Assembly (NCBI RefSeq): GCF_000283155.1
Contig: NW_004454210.1
Location: 1,911,110-1,975,109, forward strand
Source: Ceratotherium simum simum
Lineage: Eukaryota; Chordata; Mammalia; Perissodactyla; Rhinocerotidae
Reading direction: 5' to 3'
Length of the DNA: 64,000 nucleotides
Part shown: positions 1 to 12,030 of the stretch, one piece after another
How the letters are laid out: each line of letters opens with the position of its first letter
Position numbering within the stretch: position 1 is the first letter of the stretch
Made by a program: the position numbers and the translations under genes
The notes under the pieces: generated by a model
Seen by the model: the letters and a program-made list of their open reading frames with translations, nothing else
Told to the model about the DNA's origin: nothing
Database searches by the model: none

Positions 1-200
1 GGTCACAATGCCTAGGTTTAAAACCCTGATCCACCACTTGCCATTATGCAACCTGGATGAAGTTGCTGCATCTCCCTGAATCTCAGGTTCCTTTTCTTTA
101 AGATAGAACAGGAAGAAGCACTATCTCATCATGCTGTTGCAAGGATTTAATAAGACAATGAAGGTTAGCAGCTGTCATTCCTGTCAGCATTGTCCTCAAT
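1..200 (+). repeat. MIR SINE, left end cut by window edge
   Basis: The segment follows the MIR consensus order: a 'gccacttgccattatg' stretch (cf. TCTGCCACTTACTAGCTGTG), 'ctgaatctcaggttcc' (cf. cctcagtttcc), then a region around 'gcaaggatttaataagacaa' matching the MIR tail (gaggattaaatgag). MIR is an ancient tRNA-derived SINE shared by all mammals, mobilised by L2. It is old and diverged here, and carries no gene. Confidence 0.6.
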
Positions 201-959
201 CATTAGGCCTAACCAGGAAGAGGAAAAAGAAAAACTTCAGGAAAACTAGTAATTGCAGGGAGAAACACCATTAATTAAAACATATACAGGGAAAATAATT
301 TATGATAATTTATATGGCTGCAGTACAAGTCAGTTTACAAATGCCTTCACAAATGTCAGCACTTTAATTAAACCTGTGTTTTATTTTGACAAAGTTGTAT
401 ATGTACATGGTTTAAAAACAGACACCTCCCAAGCTCTGAGTCCCATTTCCCAGAGGCAGCCACTTTAAATTCTTTCAGTGACATTAGTCTCCATATTTTA
501 AAATATCATACTTACACAGCCTTTTTTTTAAAATAGATTTAGATATTATCTATTGATTTCCTACTACAGAAAATGATATTTTAGCTACCACTCCCTCCCC
601 AACATACAGATATACTTGCCTTCTTTCCAGGCTTCCAATAGAGTTACATATATATTTTATATCTTTTGTTTGGACCAATATTTAGTCTTGACATTGTGAC
701 TGTATAATCGATTCTTTGCAGCTGAGCCATGTAGTGTACTATGATCACATTTCCTTGTGTAACTTTTTGTTTTCCCTGGGGTTAATAATTGTCCATTTTT
801 GGTTGATTAATTTCTATGCCTACCACTAATTAATCCCTTAACTTTCCAAAGGAAGTGAAAAATCCTCTCAACATGTCTGCTCATATTTAAGAGTAGGGCA
901 CTAAAAGTCCGCTTGGAAACTATGTGCATGGGTGACTCTTTGACTGTAGGTGACAGTCT
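201..959. other. AT-rich stretch, nothing recognised
   Basis: No repeat family, exon or RNA is recognised. The sequence is AT-rich with short poly-T runs. A 71-codon frame at 253-468 has no recognisable domain and is expected by chance at this length. Confidence 0.4.
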
Positions 960-1640
960 AGGGCAATCTGCCTGGGCTGATTTATTGGGGGTACCACTGA
1001 ATGTCAGTTTCTGCAGGTCTTTTCTCCTGGGTTAGTTGGTTTAATCAGGGATCTACAATCTCCTGCCCAGTGGTGGGAGTGGTGTGTAGATCCTGCTGCA
1101 AGAGTGTGGGTGCTGAGATGAGGGAGTGGGCTACATACCCTCTTCACTTAATTCCTCTATTTACAGCCTGGAATCTTCCCCCCATCCTTGGCTCTCTCAG
1201 TGCTTCTGAACTCAGAGCTTCCCTGTTTCAATCTATAGAGATGGAAACTCTACTGTTGTGCCAGGATGGGAAAGGGCACTGGGCATCTAATTACTCCTCG
1301 TAATGACTTTCAACCAAACCTCCTATTTTCAGCCTCACCTATACCCTGACTTTCAGAGATACCTTGTACTTCCAATTCTTGGATTTTCAGGGGGCACTGA
1401 AGCCCAATTAACCTACCTTTGGTCTTCCCCAACAATTCGTTTGGGTTTCAGCTTTCCCCAGTCTGTTGTCAGTTATCTTTTGGTTATCCACTTTCCAACT
1501 CCCAATGTTTTGTGACTGTTTGCTCCTCTTTTATTCTATTTGTCCTAGTGGGTTTGTGCATAAAAAAATTATTTCACTTTTATTTTAGTGGGACTTCCAG
1601 GAAGAGTGATTCAGTCTGCCATGTTTAATTGGAAGTCCCA
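960..1640 (-). repeat. Probable old L1 5'-region fragment (minus strand)
   Basis: Blocks such as 'tctcctgggttagttgg', 'tttaatcagggatct' and the closing 'ttattttagtggga...cagtctgccatgttta' resemble the reverse complement of L1M/HAL1 5' untranslated regions as I remember them. No coding frame survives. The assignment rests on memory of a diverged consensus, so the class (LINE) is more secure than the subfamily. Confidence 0.4.
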
Positions 1641-1775
1641 GAGCATATTATTTAGTCACTTCATAAGGAGGAAACTCAAGCTCACAAAGGATGTGAGCGT
1701 GCAAAGACACATAAGCAGTGAAGGGACTTGAACCCAGATCTGGTTCTAAATCTTGTGCTGTTTCCTCTGTACCGC
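1640..1775 (-). repeat. MIR SINE fragment
   Basis: In plus-strand order it shows 'ggaggaaactcaagctcaca', then 'gggacttgaacccagatct', then a tract before 'gtaccgc'. These are the reverse-complement landmarks of MIR (gaggaaactgaggcacag, gggattcgaacccaggtctg, cttaacc). It is a diverged core-and-tail fragment. Confidence 0.6.
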
Positions 1776-2204
1776 ATTTGCTTGGCCTACCCTTCAGCCA
1801 TTCCTCCAATGATCATTTATCATATGACGATTTTGTGCAGCACGATTTACTGACGGTTCAAAGGGGTAAGGGAGGGAGGGTACATCACAGGGTACAATTC
1901 AGCACTGAGTATTAGATGTTTTAATACTCAGTTATTCTCACCAAGGGGAATTTATCACTGACCACTCCTTCGCCCTTGGCCCCACGCTACTCCCCACTCT
2001 GGTCTTCTTTCTACTCTCTATTTCACTCCACATTCCAGGTGACCTCATTCTCCTTTTCTCAAGCTGCCCATGAAAACTCAAAATTTCTCTCATAATTTTC
2101 TTCAGAACAATTGAGCTGTTTCTTTTGAATTCTTTTCATACCATGGAAGTAGCAGGAAGATAGGGAGTGGGGAGGAATTGATTTTGACTCATAGAATTTC
2201 ACTC
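1776..2204. other. Unassigned sequence
   Basis: No family is recognised. There is a pyrimidine-rich stretch around 1970-2060. I see no exon or regulatory signature. Confidence 0.3.
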
Positions 2205-2616
2205 TATTAGTTAGGATAAAATGGTAAACTTCTGGGAAAAAAGAATCCAAAATTATGACTGAAAACAGTTTATTTCTCTCATACGGAGGAGCTTGTGGAG
2301 GCCCGTGCTCCATCCAATCATTCAGGGAACTAGGCTGATGGCAGCTCTTCTAGCTTGAGCATTGGCTTCCAAGGATGTTCTAGTCAACTGAAGGAATGTG
2401 GAGAAGTGAATGAGCAGAGACTCTAGGTCAGGCCTGGCAGTAGTACATATCACAGCTGCTCACGTTCTATTGTGAGACTGGTCATGTAGCCTTGCCTCAG
2501 GGCAAAGGGGACAAGGAAGTGTGGCATCAGGCTGGGCAGCTGCTTCCCAGATAGAACTATCACTGTAGAGGAAAGGGAGATTGTGTTTCGGTGGATAGCT
2601 AATAGTCTCTGCTACA
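2205..2616 (-). repeat. Ancient LTR of MaLR/MLT1 type
   Basis: The right edge 'agtctctgctaca' is the reverse complement of a TGTAGCAGAGAC start, as expected for a TG...CA-bounded LTR in minus orientation. Internal blocks (tcacagctgctcacgttc, gactggtcatgtagcctt, ctgcttcccagata) fit an MLT1-class consensus. The left edge is approximate. This is a relic of an endogenous retrovirus-like element with no open reading frame. The subfamily is uncertain. Confidence 0.5.
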
Positions 2617-3894
2617 ACTATCAAAATATTATTATTTCTTGATATAATAATGGAAATTATGGAAATATGTAAATTATCTTTCTGAATGGAATACTGCCCT
2701 CTGACAGGCCAGGTGCTCAAACCACAATTGAATTTTTGAAATACCATTTTTTTCTTGATGAGATTTCTATCCATTTATCCACCTATCCACCCACTCACCC
2801 TTTATATTATCTACATTAGCTCTTAAAACAAGGGAAGGAAGCCATCAGTCAACCAGGAACTTACTGGTAGAATTAGATATTATGTTTCTCAATATCTCTG
2901 CCCCTACGAAGTTTTCTCATCCTATCTTCTGTGTCTCCAATCAAGAAGATTTTGTTGAGTTTTACTTTGAGCTTAATATAAATTTAAGAATATTGAATAT
3001 TCCTTTTCCCACTGCCTCCCTTCCCAGCAGTCCTCTCCCTAGGTGTGTTCTGATAGACTCCCTTAGGAGGTATACCTCTTGGCGTTTGAGAACCATTAGG
3101 ATTGAGGGAGGTGTAGCAAGTTCACATCTTGCATGGGAAATAAGTGGACAGATTACCTAGGAGACCTATGGAAAGGTCCAGCTTAGAGCAGACAGGCACA
3201 GAGTTGAGGGCCAGTTATGAACCAATTTGGGGTGACTGTGAGGTATGGTGGTGGGAGATGGAGAGGAAGCAGGAATTTCAACCCCGTGAATGATTTAGAA
3301 GATATGGCAGATACCAGTGTGGAGAGAGATTGGCCAAGGCCTGAGGCTACAGCCTGCATTTGATGCGGACATCTTTGATGTCATTGTTTCAGGTAGACAA
3401 GGGATACAATGACCCAGCCAACCTTAGGGTACCACAAAAAAACATAGAAACAGAAGTCTCTCTACATGGATCAGTTGGCCCTCACCTACGCCATCCTCCT
3501 GGGCAACTGAAAGCCACCCTCAACCCAAGTCCAGCAGAATAAAAGCACAGAAAAGATATACTCTATCCAGGACAAAACAATTTGAGTAGGAGCCAACACA
3601 TAAACAATTGTTGACACATTCTATTATAAATCCTAGTCCTGGACAAATACATACACCCTCTGTGTGGGCAAACAAAAGTCACCAGACTTATAAATAAATT
3701 CAGGAGCTCTAAACTAGGGACTTACTCAGAGAAATAAGAAAATATATATCCTCTATGAAATAAATTTATTCCATTAAAACCCAATTTTAAAAAGAAATAT
3801 TTTGTATTTCTATTCCCAATGAGATGAAGGAGAAATCTGAAATCAGGATCTGACAGTAATTGAATTTATCTTTGGAATTTTTAGTTGTTAATCA
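2617..3894. other. Unassigned, possibly degraded repeats
   Basis: Nothing is confidently recognised over about 1.3 kb. A short 'gcgtttgagaaccatta' at about 3084 resembles a terminal inverted repeat of MER5-type hAT elements but lacks a partner end. Open frames of 92 and 60 codons here show no domain, no codon bias and no splice context. Confidence 0.35.
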
Positions 3895-4270
3895 ATACAG
3901 TTTCTTTTCTGGCAGGATCCAGGTGCTCAAGAATCTGCCTCCTGTCATCTCTCAGCTCTGCAGTTACTTTGGGTTGGTTGGCTTCTTTCTCAGGTGGGTT
4001 GTCTACATGGTGATCCAACTGGCCATTAGCAGCCCCAGTACTTTGCATTTAAATGGTTCCAGCAAAAGTCACTCTTATTGGCTTAGCATTGGTCAATGCC
4101 CTTTATGGTATCAATCATATGGCCAGAGGATTACCATGCTTTCATTGTCATATACCTGCTCACCTCTGTGACCTGGGGATGGAACCATCTCCACCCAGCC
4201 CAAATGAATGGAGAAGAGGGAGAGGTGGTTCCTAAAAGGAAGAGGTGGATGCCGGGCCCGAAAAAACAAC
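3895..4270 (-). repeat. Ancient LTR-like fragment
   Basis: The order of blocks 'tgcctcctgtcatctctcag', 'ctcttattggcttagcattgg', 'atatggccagaggatt', 'aaatgaatggagaagaggga' and 'gaggtggttcctaaaaggaa' matches a common ancient LTR consensus that carries 'attggcttagc...caatcac' CCAAT-type motifs. Orientation is inferred from those motifs. The family name is not certain, and the 103-codon frame across it is a by-product. Confidence 0.4.
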
Positions 4271-5084
4271 TGTTCACTTACTCAACCTAGCTATTATTCG
4301 TGTGGAAAGCAATACAGAGACACTCTTAGATATGCCAGGATTCAGAAAGTAAACTATCCATTACCCCTTCTGAAAAATTGCTTGCGGAAATATAACTGAG
4401 AAATGAATCAAACTAAGAACTCCAATACGGAAGATGTGCTATAAAAGAAATGGTGGCAAGCAATAAAACTGTAAAACTTAGAGTTAATGTATAAATTATT
4501 GTTAGTAACATAGAAATTTAATGAGAAAAAAATTCTTTAGAGAGCTAACCAAAGTGACATGAAATTTGTAGTAATAACCTACACCAAAAAACTCTAGTTA
4601 TTCCAATGAAAATCCTCAGATCAGGTTGAGTCAGGAAGGGAGATGGACGTGAAGTAGGAAAGAGTAAAAGCAAACTGAACCCCCCAGGGCAAACAGGAAC
4701 CTGCCTTTGTCCCTTACCTGTTTTCAGCTGGTACCAACTCTACGTGCAACAGAACCAGAATTCTGAGAAGCAGGAGGAGGTCCAGTGGCGCTGCGGGCCT
4801 GGCTGCTGCCCACGCCAAGGTCACTCAGCAGATATACAGCCTCTGTGAACTGCAACAGTACCTGGCCCTACACTGATCATTGCTATAAAAAAATGACTGC
4901 TCCTTCACTCCCGCCATCCAAACCCACGTAACTTTCTCTTGGGCCCACTGTAACCCGCAACCACCTAAGTAAGGGAGTTCTGTGAAGTGTAATTCTTCCA
5001 GCTTAGCTAAGTGGTCACGGTACAAAGCTGTCACAATAATTAAATAAGGGAGATGAATGAAAGCAAGATGCATTCAACTGTTAA
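4271..5084. other. Unassigned AT-rich sequence
   Basis: No repeat or gene is confidently recognised. There is a short GC-rich patch at about 4770-4830, too small for a CpG island. Some of it may belong to the neighbouring LTR-like or L1 relics. Confidence 0.3.
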
Positions 5085-7560
5085 CTCAAAAATTTAGAGA
5101 AGAGTAATAAAACAAACCCTATGAAAGTAAAAGGAAAAATTAATAAAGACAAAAGCAAAACTTAATGAATTAGGAAATGAAGACTCAATAGACTTATTAA
5201 ACAAAACAAAATGTTTATTTGTATAGAGGCTAATAAAATAAAAAAATCTTTAGCAGTGCTAATAAAACAAAAAAGAGCTCACAAAATGTTATGAGTGAGA
5301 AACAGCACAAAACCCTAGAAAGAGTGATTTCTAAAAAAAAAAGACAACAATAAATAATTGGAAATTCAAAATACCAGTTGCAAAAGCGCTAAAACCTTAA
5401 AATAATCAAGGAAATATATAACAAATTATGTGCAACACACATACACTTAAAATTACAAAACCTTGCTGAGAAATGAAATAGAACTGAAATAAAAAGAGAG
5501 ATATAATACCATGCTCACAAATTGGAGGACTCAATATTGTTAAGATTTCAATTGTCCCCCCAAATTATCTATAGATTCAGACAATCCAAATCAAAATCCC
5601 GGCAGGCTTTTTTTTTTTTTTTTGCTGGAGGTTGGGATAGAAATTGACAAGCTGATTCTAAAATTTATACGGAAGTGAAAAAAATCTAGAACAATCAAAA
5701 GAATTTTTTAAAAAAGGACAAAGTTAGAGGACTTTATTTGATTTTATGACTGTGAAGCTACAGTAGTCAAGACAGTGAGGTACTGATGTGAGAACAGACA
5801 CACAGATCATGGAACACGTATGGTCAGTTGATTTTCTACAAAGGTGCCAAGATAATTCAATGGGGATACTTTTCTCAGCACATGGCACTGGAACAGCTGG
5901 ATACCCACATGTGAAAGAGTGAACTTTGATCCTTACCTCAAACCATAGAAAAAGATTGACATGAAAATTAACATTAGATCATAGATCTAACTGTAAGAGC
6001 TAAAACTATAAAGCTTCTAAAAGAAAATAAGAAGAAAATCTTGGTGACATTGGATTAGGCGATTTCTGAGGACACAAAAAGCACAAGGTATAAAAGAAAA
6101 AAATTAAATTAGACTTCATCAAAATAAAAAATCTGGCCATTTGAAAGACACTGTTAAGAAATTGAAAATACATGCTACAGATTGGGAGAAAATATTTGCA
6201 GATATATCCGATATACAAAGAATTCTTATATCTTAATAATAAGAAGGCAAACAACTGAGTAAAACGTGGATAAAAGAACAAACACTTCACTAAAAAAGAT
6301 ATATGAATGACAAAAAAGCACACGAAAACATGCTCAACATCATGAGTCACCAGGGAAATATAAATTAAAACCACAATGAGATATCACTATGCAATACCAG
6401 AATGACTAAAATTAAAAAGACTGATCATACCAAGCGTGACAAGGATGTGAAACAATAGGAACTCTCTTACACTGCTGATGGGAATGTGAAATGCTACAGC
6501 CACTTTGGAAAACAGTCAATTTCTTATAAATGTAAACATACATCCCATTCCTATTTATCCAAGAGACATGAACAATGTGTCCACACATAGACTTGTACAC
6601 AGAGGTTTATATGGCAGCCTTATTTCTAATAGCCTCTGAATTAGTTTCCTGAGGCTGCTGTAACAAATTACCACAAACTTGTTGGTTTAAAACAATATAA
6701 ATTTATTCCCTCAGAGTTCTGGAGGCCAAATGTCCAAACAGTTTCATTGGGAGGAAATCAAAGCGTGAGCACGGCTATGCACACTCTGGAGTCTCTAGGG
6801 AAGAACCCATTTCTTGCCTCAGCCAGCTTCTAGTGGCTGGTGGCATTCCTTGGCTTTGTGGCTATGTCACTCCAGCATCTTCAAATTTCTCCCTGCTCAG
6901 TTTTCACATATGTTTCTCTGCTATGTGTGTCAAATCTCCCTCTGCCTCCCTCCTATAAGGATACATGTGATTGCATTTAGGGCCCACCCTGATAATCCAG
7001 GATAATCTCCCCATCTCAATGTTCTTAATTTAATCACATCTGCAAAGATGCTTTTCCATATAAAGTAACATTTACAGGTGCCAGAAATTAGTATGTGAAT
7101 ATCTTTTGGGGGGGGTCATTTTTTTCAGCCTACCATAGCCTCAAACTGGAAATAATCCAAATTTTCATCAACTGATGAGTGAATAAACAAATTCTGGTAT
7201 ATCCGTAAAATAGAATAGTACTTAGTAATAAAAAGAGATGAACTACTGGTATATGCATGGTTAAATCTCAAAAATATTATACTGAGCAAAAGAAGTCAGA
7301 TAAAAAACAAAAATTCTGTCTGATTCCATTCCTATGAAATTCTAGAAAAGGTACAGCTATAGTGATAGAAAGCAGACCAGTGGTTGCCTGGGGCAGGGGT
7401 GGGAAGAGGTATTGGCTGCAAAGGAGCATGAGGCATGACAAAAATACTCTGTAGATTTGGTGGAGGTTACAAGACTGTTAATTTGTTAAAACTCCCTGAA
7501 CTGTACACAAACGGAGTGAATTTTTGAATATACAGTTAAATACCAAAGCTTATTTTAAAA
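5085..7560 (+). repeat. L1 (L1M-class) ORF2 3' half and 3' UTR, interrupted by an LTR
   Basis: The sequence runs colinearly with L1 ORF2 from the connection region ('gaaaaattaataaagacaaaagc') through the C-terminal half ('tcaaaatcccggcagg', 'attgacaagctgattctaaa', 'tggaacacg...ttgattttctacaaagg', 'tactgctgatgggaatgtgaaatgc') into the 3' UTR ('agaccagtggttgcctggggc', 'gttacaagactgttaa'). ORF2 encodes endonuclease and reverse transcriptase in intact L1s; here stops and frameshifts are everywhere. A solo LTR splits it at 6637-7135, and L1 sequence resumes exactly at 7143. Confidence 0.85.
6637..7135 (-). repeat. Solo MLT1-class (ERVL-MaLR) LTR with target duplication
   Basis: A 499-bp LTR in minus orientation, bounded on the plus strand by TG ('tgaattagtttcctgaggc') and CA ('cagcctacca'). 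It is flanked by an identical 7-bp repeat TAGCCTC at 6630-6636 and 7136-7142. The internal order (ctgctgtaacaaattaccac, cagagttctggaggcc, cccaccctgataatccag, atatcttttgggg) is that of MLT1 reverse complement. MLT1 derives from an ERVL-related non-autonomous retrovirus-like family; only the recombined LTR remains, with no coding part. The host L1 reads through once the LTR is ignored. Confidence 0.88.
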
Positions 7561-8020
7561 AGAGAAGACTATAAGGCTAAGAAATTTGAAAATCTGCATG
7601 CACTGGTTGAGTTTTAAGGAAAATATTACCAGAATAGAGTTAAAAAGAAAAACAAAGTCTGAACAGAGCAATAAACATGGAATAAATCAAGAAGTTTGTG
7701 AAGAAGCTTGCCCCTTTCCCTCATCTCCTCTAGGCTATACCACAGGGACAGAAGGTAGATCCGCTTACAGGTGATTTATTTCAGACCTGAGAGAATTTCT
7801 ATGAAACTTAAATTGCTCTAGTCAATAGATAAGGAAGGAAAAGTTTTCAATTTATTTAATCCTAATACAAAAACATTATAAAACAGCACAAAACAGAGAG
7901 CTACTGAATAATATGCTCATGAATAAAACATCAATAAAAAATTAGCAAATCAAGTGCATTCTTATGTGAAAAGAATAACACACTCTGCTAAAATAGGGCT
8001 CATTCCAGAAATGCAGGGTA
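7561..8020 (+). repeat. L1 ORF2 fragment (reverse-transcriptase region)
   Basis: Around 7780-8018 it follows L1 ORF2: 'atagataaggaaggaaaagt', 'gtgaaaagaataacacactc' and 'gggctcattccagaaatgcag', the last being the DNA of the conserved GFIPGMQ-type segment. It is a separate, highly decayed insertion downstream of the previous L1 3' end, truncated at both sides. Confidence 0.6.
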
Positions 8021-8525
8021 AGTTTGAGGAACTAAGGAAAATGGGTAGAGATTAACTTTGGACATTTGCTCCCCCACTCCTCTCTCTCTAGGTCCCCAGT
8101 GCAGGTGAGTTACATTTGGGGTTGGAGGGAGAGTCTCCTCACAGTGCTGCTTGTTACTGGGGTGTAAAGGGTGAATGAAGCCCAGTTCCAAAGAGTTGTT
8201 TTATGGGATGAGTAGTGATTGAGATGAATTTCTGGTGCCTGGCCTCTTTGCCCTAGAACTCTCCCACTCACACCACCTCAGCTCATTGGGACTCACATAG
8301 ACAGGGGTCTGGCCTTCTTTTAATTGCACTGACTGACAGAGAAGGCAATATTCCCAGTGGAAAATGAACTCAGGTCAAAATAAGACTGTTTAGAATCATA
8401 GCTATTTCAAACAAAAAGTAATATACAACTGGAGTACAGATTCCTTCAGAGGGAGAAATATTAGAACAGATAGACCAAAATTTAAAATTAGAGTAATAAG
8501 CTAAAAGTGATATGGGAAGATATTA
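8021..8525. other. Unassigned, possibly L1/HAL1 5' sequence
   Basis: No confident family. It sits directly before a HAL1-like ORF1 region, so it may be that element's eroded 5' part. No gene is seen. Confidence 0.3.
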
Positions 8526-9315
8526 GCAATATCCAACACGTTAGAACAAGAACAAGAACAAGAAAATATAAACAGAGATCAAGCAGAAATGTTAGGTATG
8601 AAAAATATAGTAGTTAAAATAAAGAATAGAATAGTTTGGATAAACAGCAGACTGGATCTACCTGGGGGATAAATTAGTGACATGGAAGACCAGATTGAGA
8701 TCATCTCCCTTAAGGAAGAAGAAAAGGACAAAGAAATAGAAAATATGAAAAGAAAAGCCAAGATACATGGAAGATAAAAGTAGAAGTGCTAACATCCAGA
8801 TAATAGGAGTCCCAGAAGAGAGGAAGATAAAAAATGGAGAGGAGAATATATTTGAAGAAATAATGATGATAAATTCCTAAGAGTTAAGTAGAGGGAAAAG
8901 GGGAGGAGAAGAAGGAGGAGGAGGATGATGAATGAGAAAAGAAGTAGAAAGAGAAGGCAAAGGAGAAGGAAGGCTTTAGATTGAAAGAGACTGTAGAGAA
9001 TAGAGAGGGAAAATACACGGCCAGTGTGAAATTTAAGAATAGCAGAGTCTAAGAGAAAATTATAGATGTTTCCAGAGAGAAAGAGTAGTTCACACACAAA
9101 GGAACAAGAGTCAGATTGACCCTACAAGATTTTTTAAGCAAGCACTGGATACAGGAAGTCATCAGAATATTATTTTTAAAATATTAGAAGGAAAGAACTT
9201 AGACTTTAGAATTTTATACCTAGCCAAGAAAGTATTTATAAATGAGGGCATGATAAAAATATTCTTAGTCCCAGAAAGCTTCAGAAGGTTTGTCACAAAA
9301 AAGATTCATATTGAA
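8526..9315 (+). repeat. HAL1 / L1M ORF1-type relic
   Basis: The text follows the ORF1 region of HAL1 ('half-L1') and related old L1s: 'gaccagattgagatcatctcc', 'agaaaagccaagatac', 'taataggagtcccagaaga', 'gagagtaattcaca'-like 'agagtagttcacacac', 'aagaacttagactttagaatt' and 'atacctagccaagaaag'. In intact elements this encodes the RNA-binding ORF1 protein. Here the frame is broken many times. A local purine-rich tract (8880-8990) gives a long minus-strand leucine-rich frame that is an artefact. Confidence 0.65.
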
Positions 9316-9395
9316 AGCTGTTTTGGATGAAATATATAAAGAGGAAATGCAAATCCAGGATTCAGCTACCATATTAGAAGGCACAAGTCTAGATC

Positions 9396-9562
9396 TTTGC
9401 TATTCGAAGTGTGGTGTTTGAACCAGCATCAGCATCACCAGGGAACTTGAAATGGAAATGGAAATGGAAACAGATAATCTCAGGTCCCACCCCAAACATG
9501 CAGAATCATAATCTGCCTTTTAACAAGAGTCCTAGATGTTCTGAGAGTTTGAGAAACAATGA
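9396..9562 (+). mobile_element. MER5A-type hAT-Charlie element
   Basis: A 167-bp non-autonomous DNA transposon. It starts 'tttgctattcgaagtgtggt' (cf. cagtgcttctcaaagtgtgg), contains 'agcatcagcatcaccaggga' and 'ggtcccaccccaaac', and ends 'gagtttgagaaacaatga' (cf. gtttgagaaccactg). It is flanked by an 8-bp target duplication with one mismatch, TCTAGATC at 9388-9395 and TCTAGATA at 9563-9570, as expected for hAT transposition. Confidence 0.85.
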
Positions 9563-9570
9563 TCTAGATA

Positions 9571-9980
9571 TATCAACATTATTGGGATTGAGTTGGATGG
9601 AAGACTAAGGGAATGTGAGAATGTGCTAAAATTCTTGTCAAATTAGAGAGTAAAGGATCGAAAAGAAACATTAAAACTGAAAATTAAGATGGTAAAAACT
9701 AATCCAAATATATATGAATAATTATAATAAATGTAAATGGATTTAACTCATGTTAAAAGGCAAAGATTGACAAGTTGGATTTAAAAATCCAAATGTGTGT
9801 TATTTATTTACAAGCCACACTTAAAGCTTAGTACAAGCACAGATTAATAGTAAAAGGAAGGAAAAAGATATATCAGCAAGTATTAACCTAAACACAATTG
9901 GTGTAGCTAAATTAATATAAAATAAAATAGATTTTAAGGAAAAGGGTATGATTAGGGATGGATAGAGCACTGTATAATCT
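9571..9980 (+). repeat. L1 inter-ORF / ORF2 N-terminal fragment
   Basis: Segments such as 'aataaatgtaaatggattta', 'aaaggcaaagattgacaagt' and 'aagccacacttaaa' correspond to the start of ORF2 (endonuclease domain), where L1M DNA reads atgtgaatggtctaaac...aaaggcagagattgtcag. It probably continues the element begun at 8.5 kb across the MER5A insertion. No frame is intact. Confidence 0.55.
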
Positions 9981-10118
9981 ACAGATCTTCCTCAATTTAA
10001 GATGGGTTTAAGGCCCGATAAACCCATCATAAGTTGAAAATAATATAAATTGTAAATGCATTTAATACACCCAACCTACTGAACATCATGGCTTAGCCTA
10101 GCCTACCTTAAACAGTAT
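9981..10118 (-). mobile_element. MER2-like (Tigger family) fragment
   Basis: It contains 'cctcaatttaagatgggttt', 'aaacccatcataagttgaaa' and 'cctactgaacatcatggctt', which match the reverse complement of MER2, a non-autonomous TcMar-Tigger DNA transposon, as I recall it. It is truncated and no inverted-repeat pair is visible. Confidence 0.55.
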
Positions 10119-10134
10119 TTTTTTCTTTTTTAAA

Positions 10135-12030
10135 TGGAGTTTAATAAAATGATTCTGAACTTTATGTGTTAGAATAAAAGGCCAAAAATAGCCAGGACAC
10201 TTTCAAAAAAGAAAAGCAGAAAGAAGAATAATTGCTTTATCAAATATGAAGACAAATTATGCAGCTATAGTGATTAGAACAGTGTGATACTGGTGCAGGG
10301 AGAGCCTAACTAACTAATGGAATAGAGTAGAGAGCCGAGCCCCGGCCCCACACATGTGTGGAACTTCAGTACAAGAAAGAGGTGACATATCACATCAGCA
10401 AAGAAGTGAACATAGCTAGAAAACAATAGTTGTCCACATAGAAGATGATGCAATTGGAATCCTACGTTTACCATTTACAGAATCCGAAAATTTACTATCC
10501 AAAATTTAAAACTCCTGGTAGAAAAATATTTCTTAAACAAGACACAAAAAGTGTCAACTATAATGAAAGGATTGATAAATTTGTCTATATTAAAATAAGA
10601 ACTTCCTGCTGGAACAACTGGACATCCACATGCAAAAAAACAAATCTAGACATAGACCTTATACCCTTCACAAAAATTAACTCAAAATGGATCATGGACT
10701 TAAAAGTAAAACACAAAACTCCTAGAAGATAACATAGGAGAAAACCTAGATGACTTTGGGTATGGTGATGACTTTTTGCATACAACACCAAAGGCATGAT
10801 CCATGAAAGAAATAATTAATAAACTGGACTTCATTAAATTTAAAATTTCTGCTCTGTGAAAGACATTGTCAGGAGAATGAAAAGATAAGCCACAGACTGG
10901 GAGAAAATATTTGCAAAAGACACATATGATAAAGGACTGGTATTCAAAATACACAAAGAACTCTTAAAACTCAAAAATAAGAAAACAAACAACCCAATTA
11001 AAAAATGAAATCTTAACAGATGCCATGCCAAAGATCTTAACAGGCACGTGGTCAAAGAAGATATACAGATGGCAAATAAGCATATGAAAAGGTGTTCCAC
11101 ATCTATGTTATCAGAGAACGCAAATTAAAATAACGAGGAAATACTACTGCACACCTATTAGAATGGCCAATAACCAGACACTGACAACACTAAATGCTGA
11201 CAGGGATGTGGAGCAACAGGAACCCTGATTCATTGCTGTGGGGATGCAAAATAGTACAGCCACTTTGGAAGACAGCATAGCAGTTTCTTACAAAATTACA
11301 CATACTTTTACCACACAATCCAGCAATCACACTCCTTTGTATTTACCCAAATGAGCCAAAAACTTATGTCCACACAAATACCAGCACATGAATGTTTATA
11401 TCGACTTGATTCATAACTGCCAAACTTGGAAGCAAGTTTGGTCCTCCGGAAGCTGTCCTTCGGTAGGTGAGTAAACAAATTGTGTGCATCCAGACAATGA
11501 AATCTGTTACAACACCAAAAAGAAATGAACTATCAAGCCATGAGTGACTTAAATGCGTATGACTAAGTGAAAGAAGCCAATCTGAAAAGGCTACATACTG
11601 GATGATTCCAACAATATGACATTCTGGAAAAAGCTTAATTATGGAGACAGTAAAAAAGATTAGTAGTTGCTAGGGGCTAGGGGCAGGGGGAAGGATGAAT
11701 AGATGGAGCACAGAGGATTTTTAGACCAGTGAAAATATTCTGCATGATATCATAGTAATGGATATATGTCATAATACATTTGTCAGAACCCACAGAATAT
11801 ACAACACCAAGAGTTAACCCTGATATAAACTATAGACTTTGAGTGATAATGATGTGTCAGTGAAGGTTCATCAGTTGTAACAAATGTACAATTCTAGTGT
11901 GGGATGTTGATAGTGGGGGAGGCTGTGCATGTGTGGGGGCGGGAGGTACATGGGAAATCTTCCTACCTTCCCCTCAATTTTGTTGTGAACCTAAAACTTC
12001 TGTAAATAAAAAACCAAAGTCTTAAAAAAA
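10135..12030 (+). repeat. L1M-class ORF2 C-terminal part and 3' UTR
   Basis: Colinear with L1 ORF2 from 'gaacagtgtgatactggtgc' through 'taaaacacaaaactcctaga', 'agactgggagaaaatatttg', 'taaaggactggtattc' and 'gcaaataagcatatgaaaag' to the 3' UTR ('ttgctaggggctagggg', 'gaatatacaacaccaagagt'), closing at 'tctgtaaataaaa'. It is a pseudogenic, plus-orientation LINE. Every coding frame in the region (for example on the minus strand at 10585-11100) is a shadow of it. Confidence 0.85.

Noticed and set aside
8789..9097. Minus-strand leucine-rich, membrane-like 102-codon frame
   Set aside because: Complement of a GA-rich part of a HAL1/L1 relic on the plus strand.
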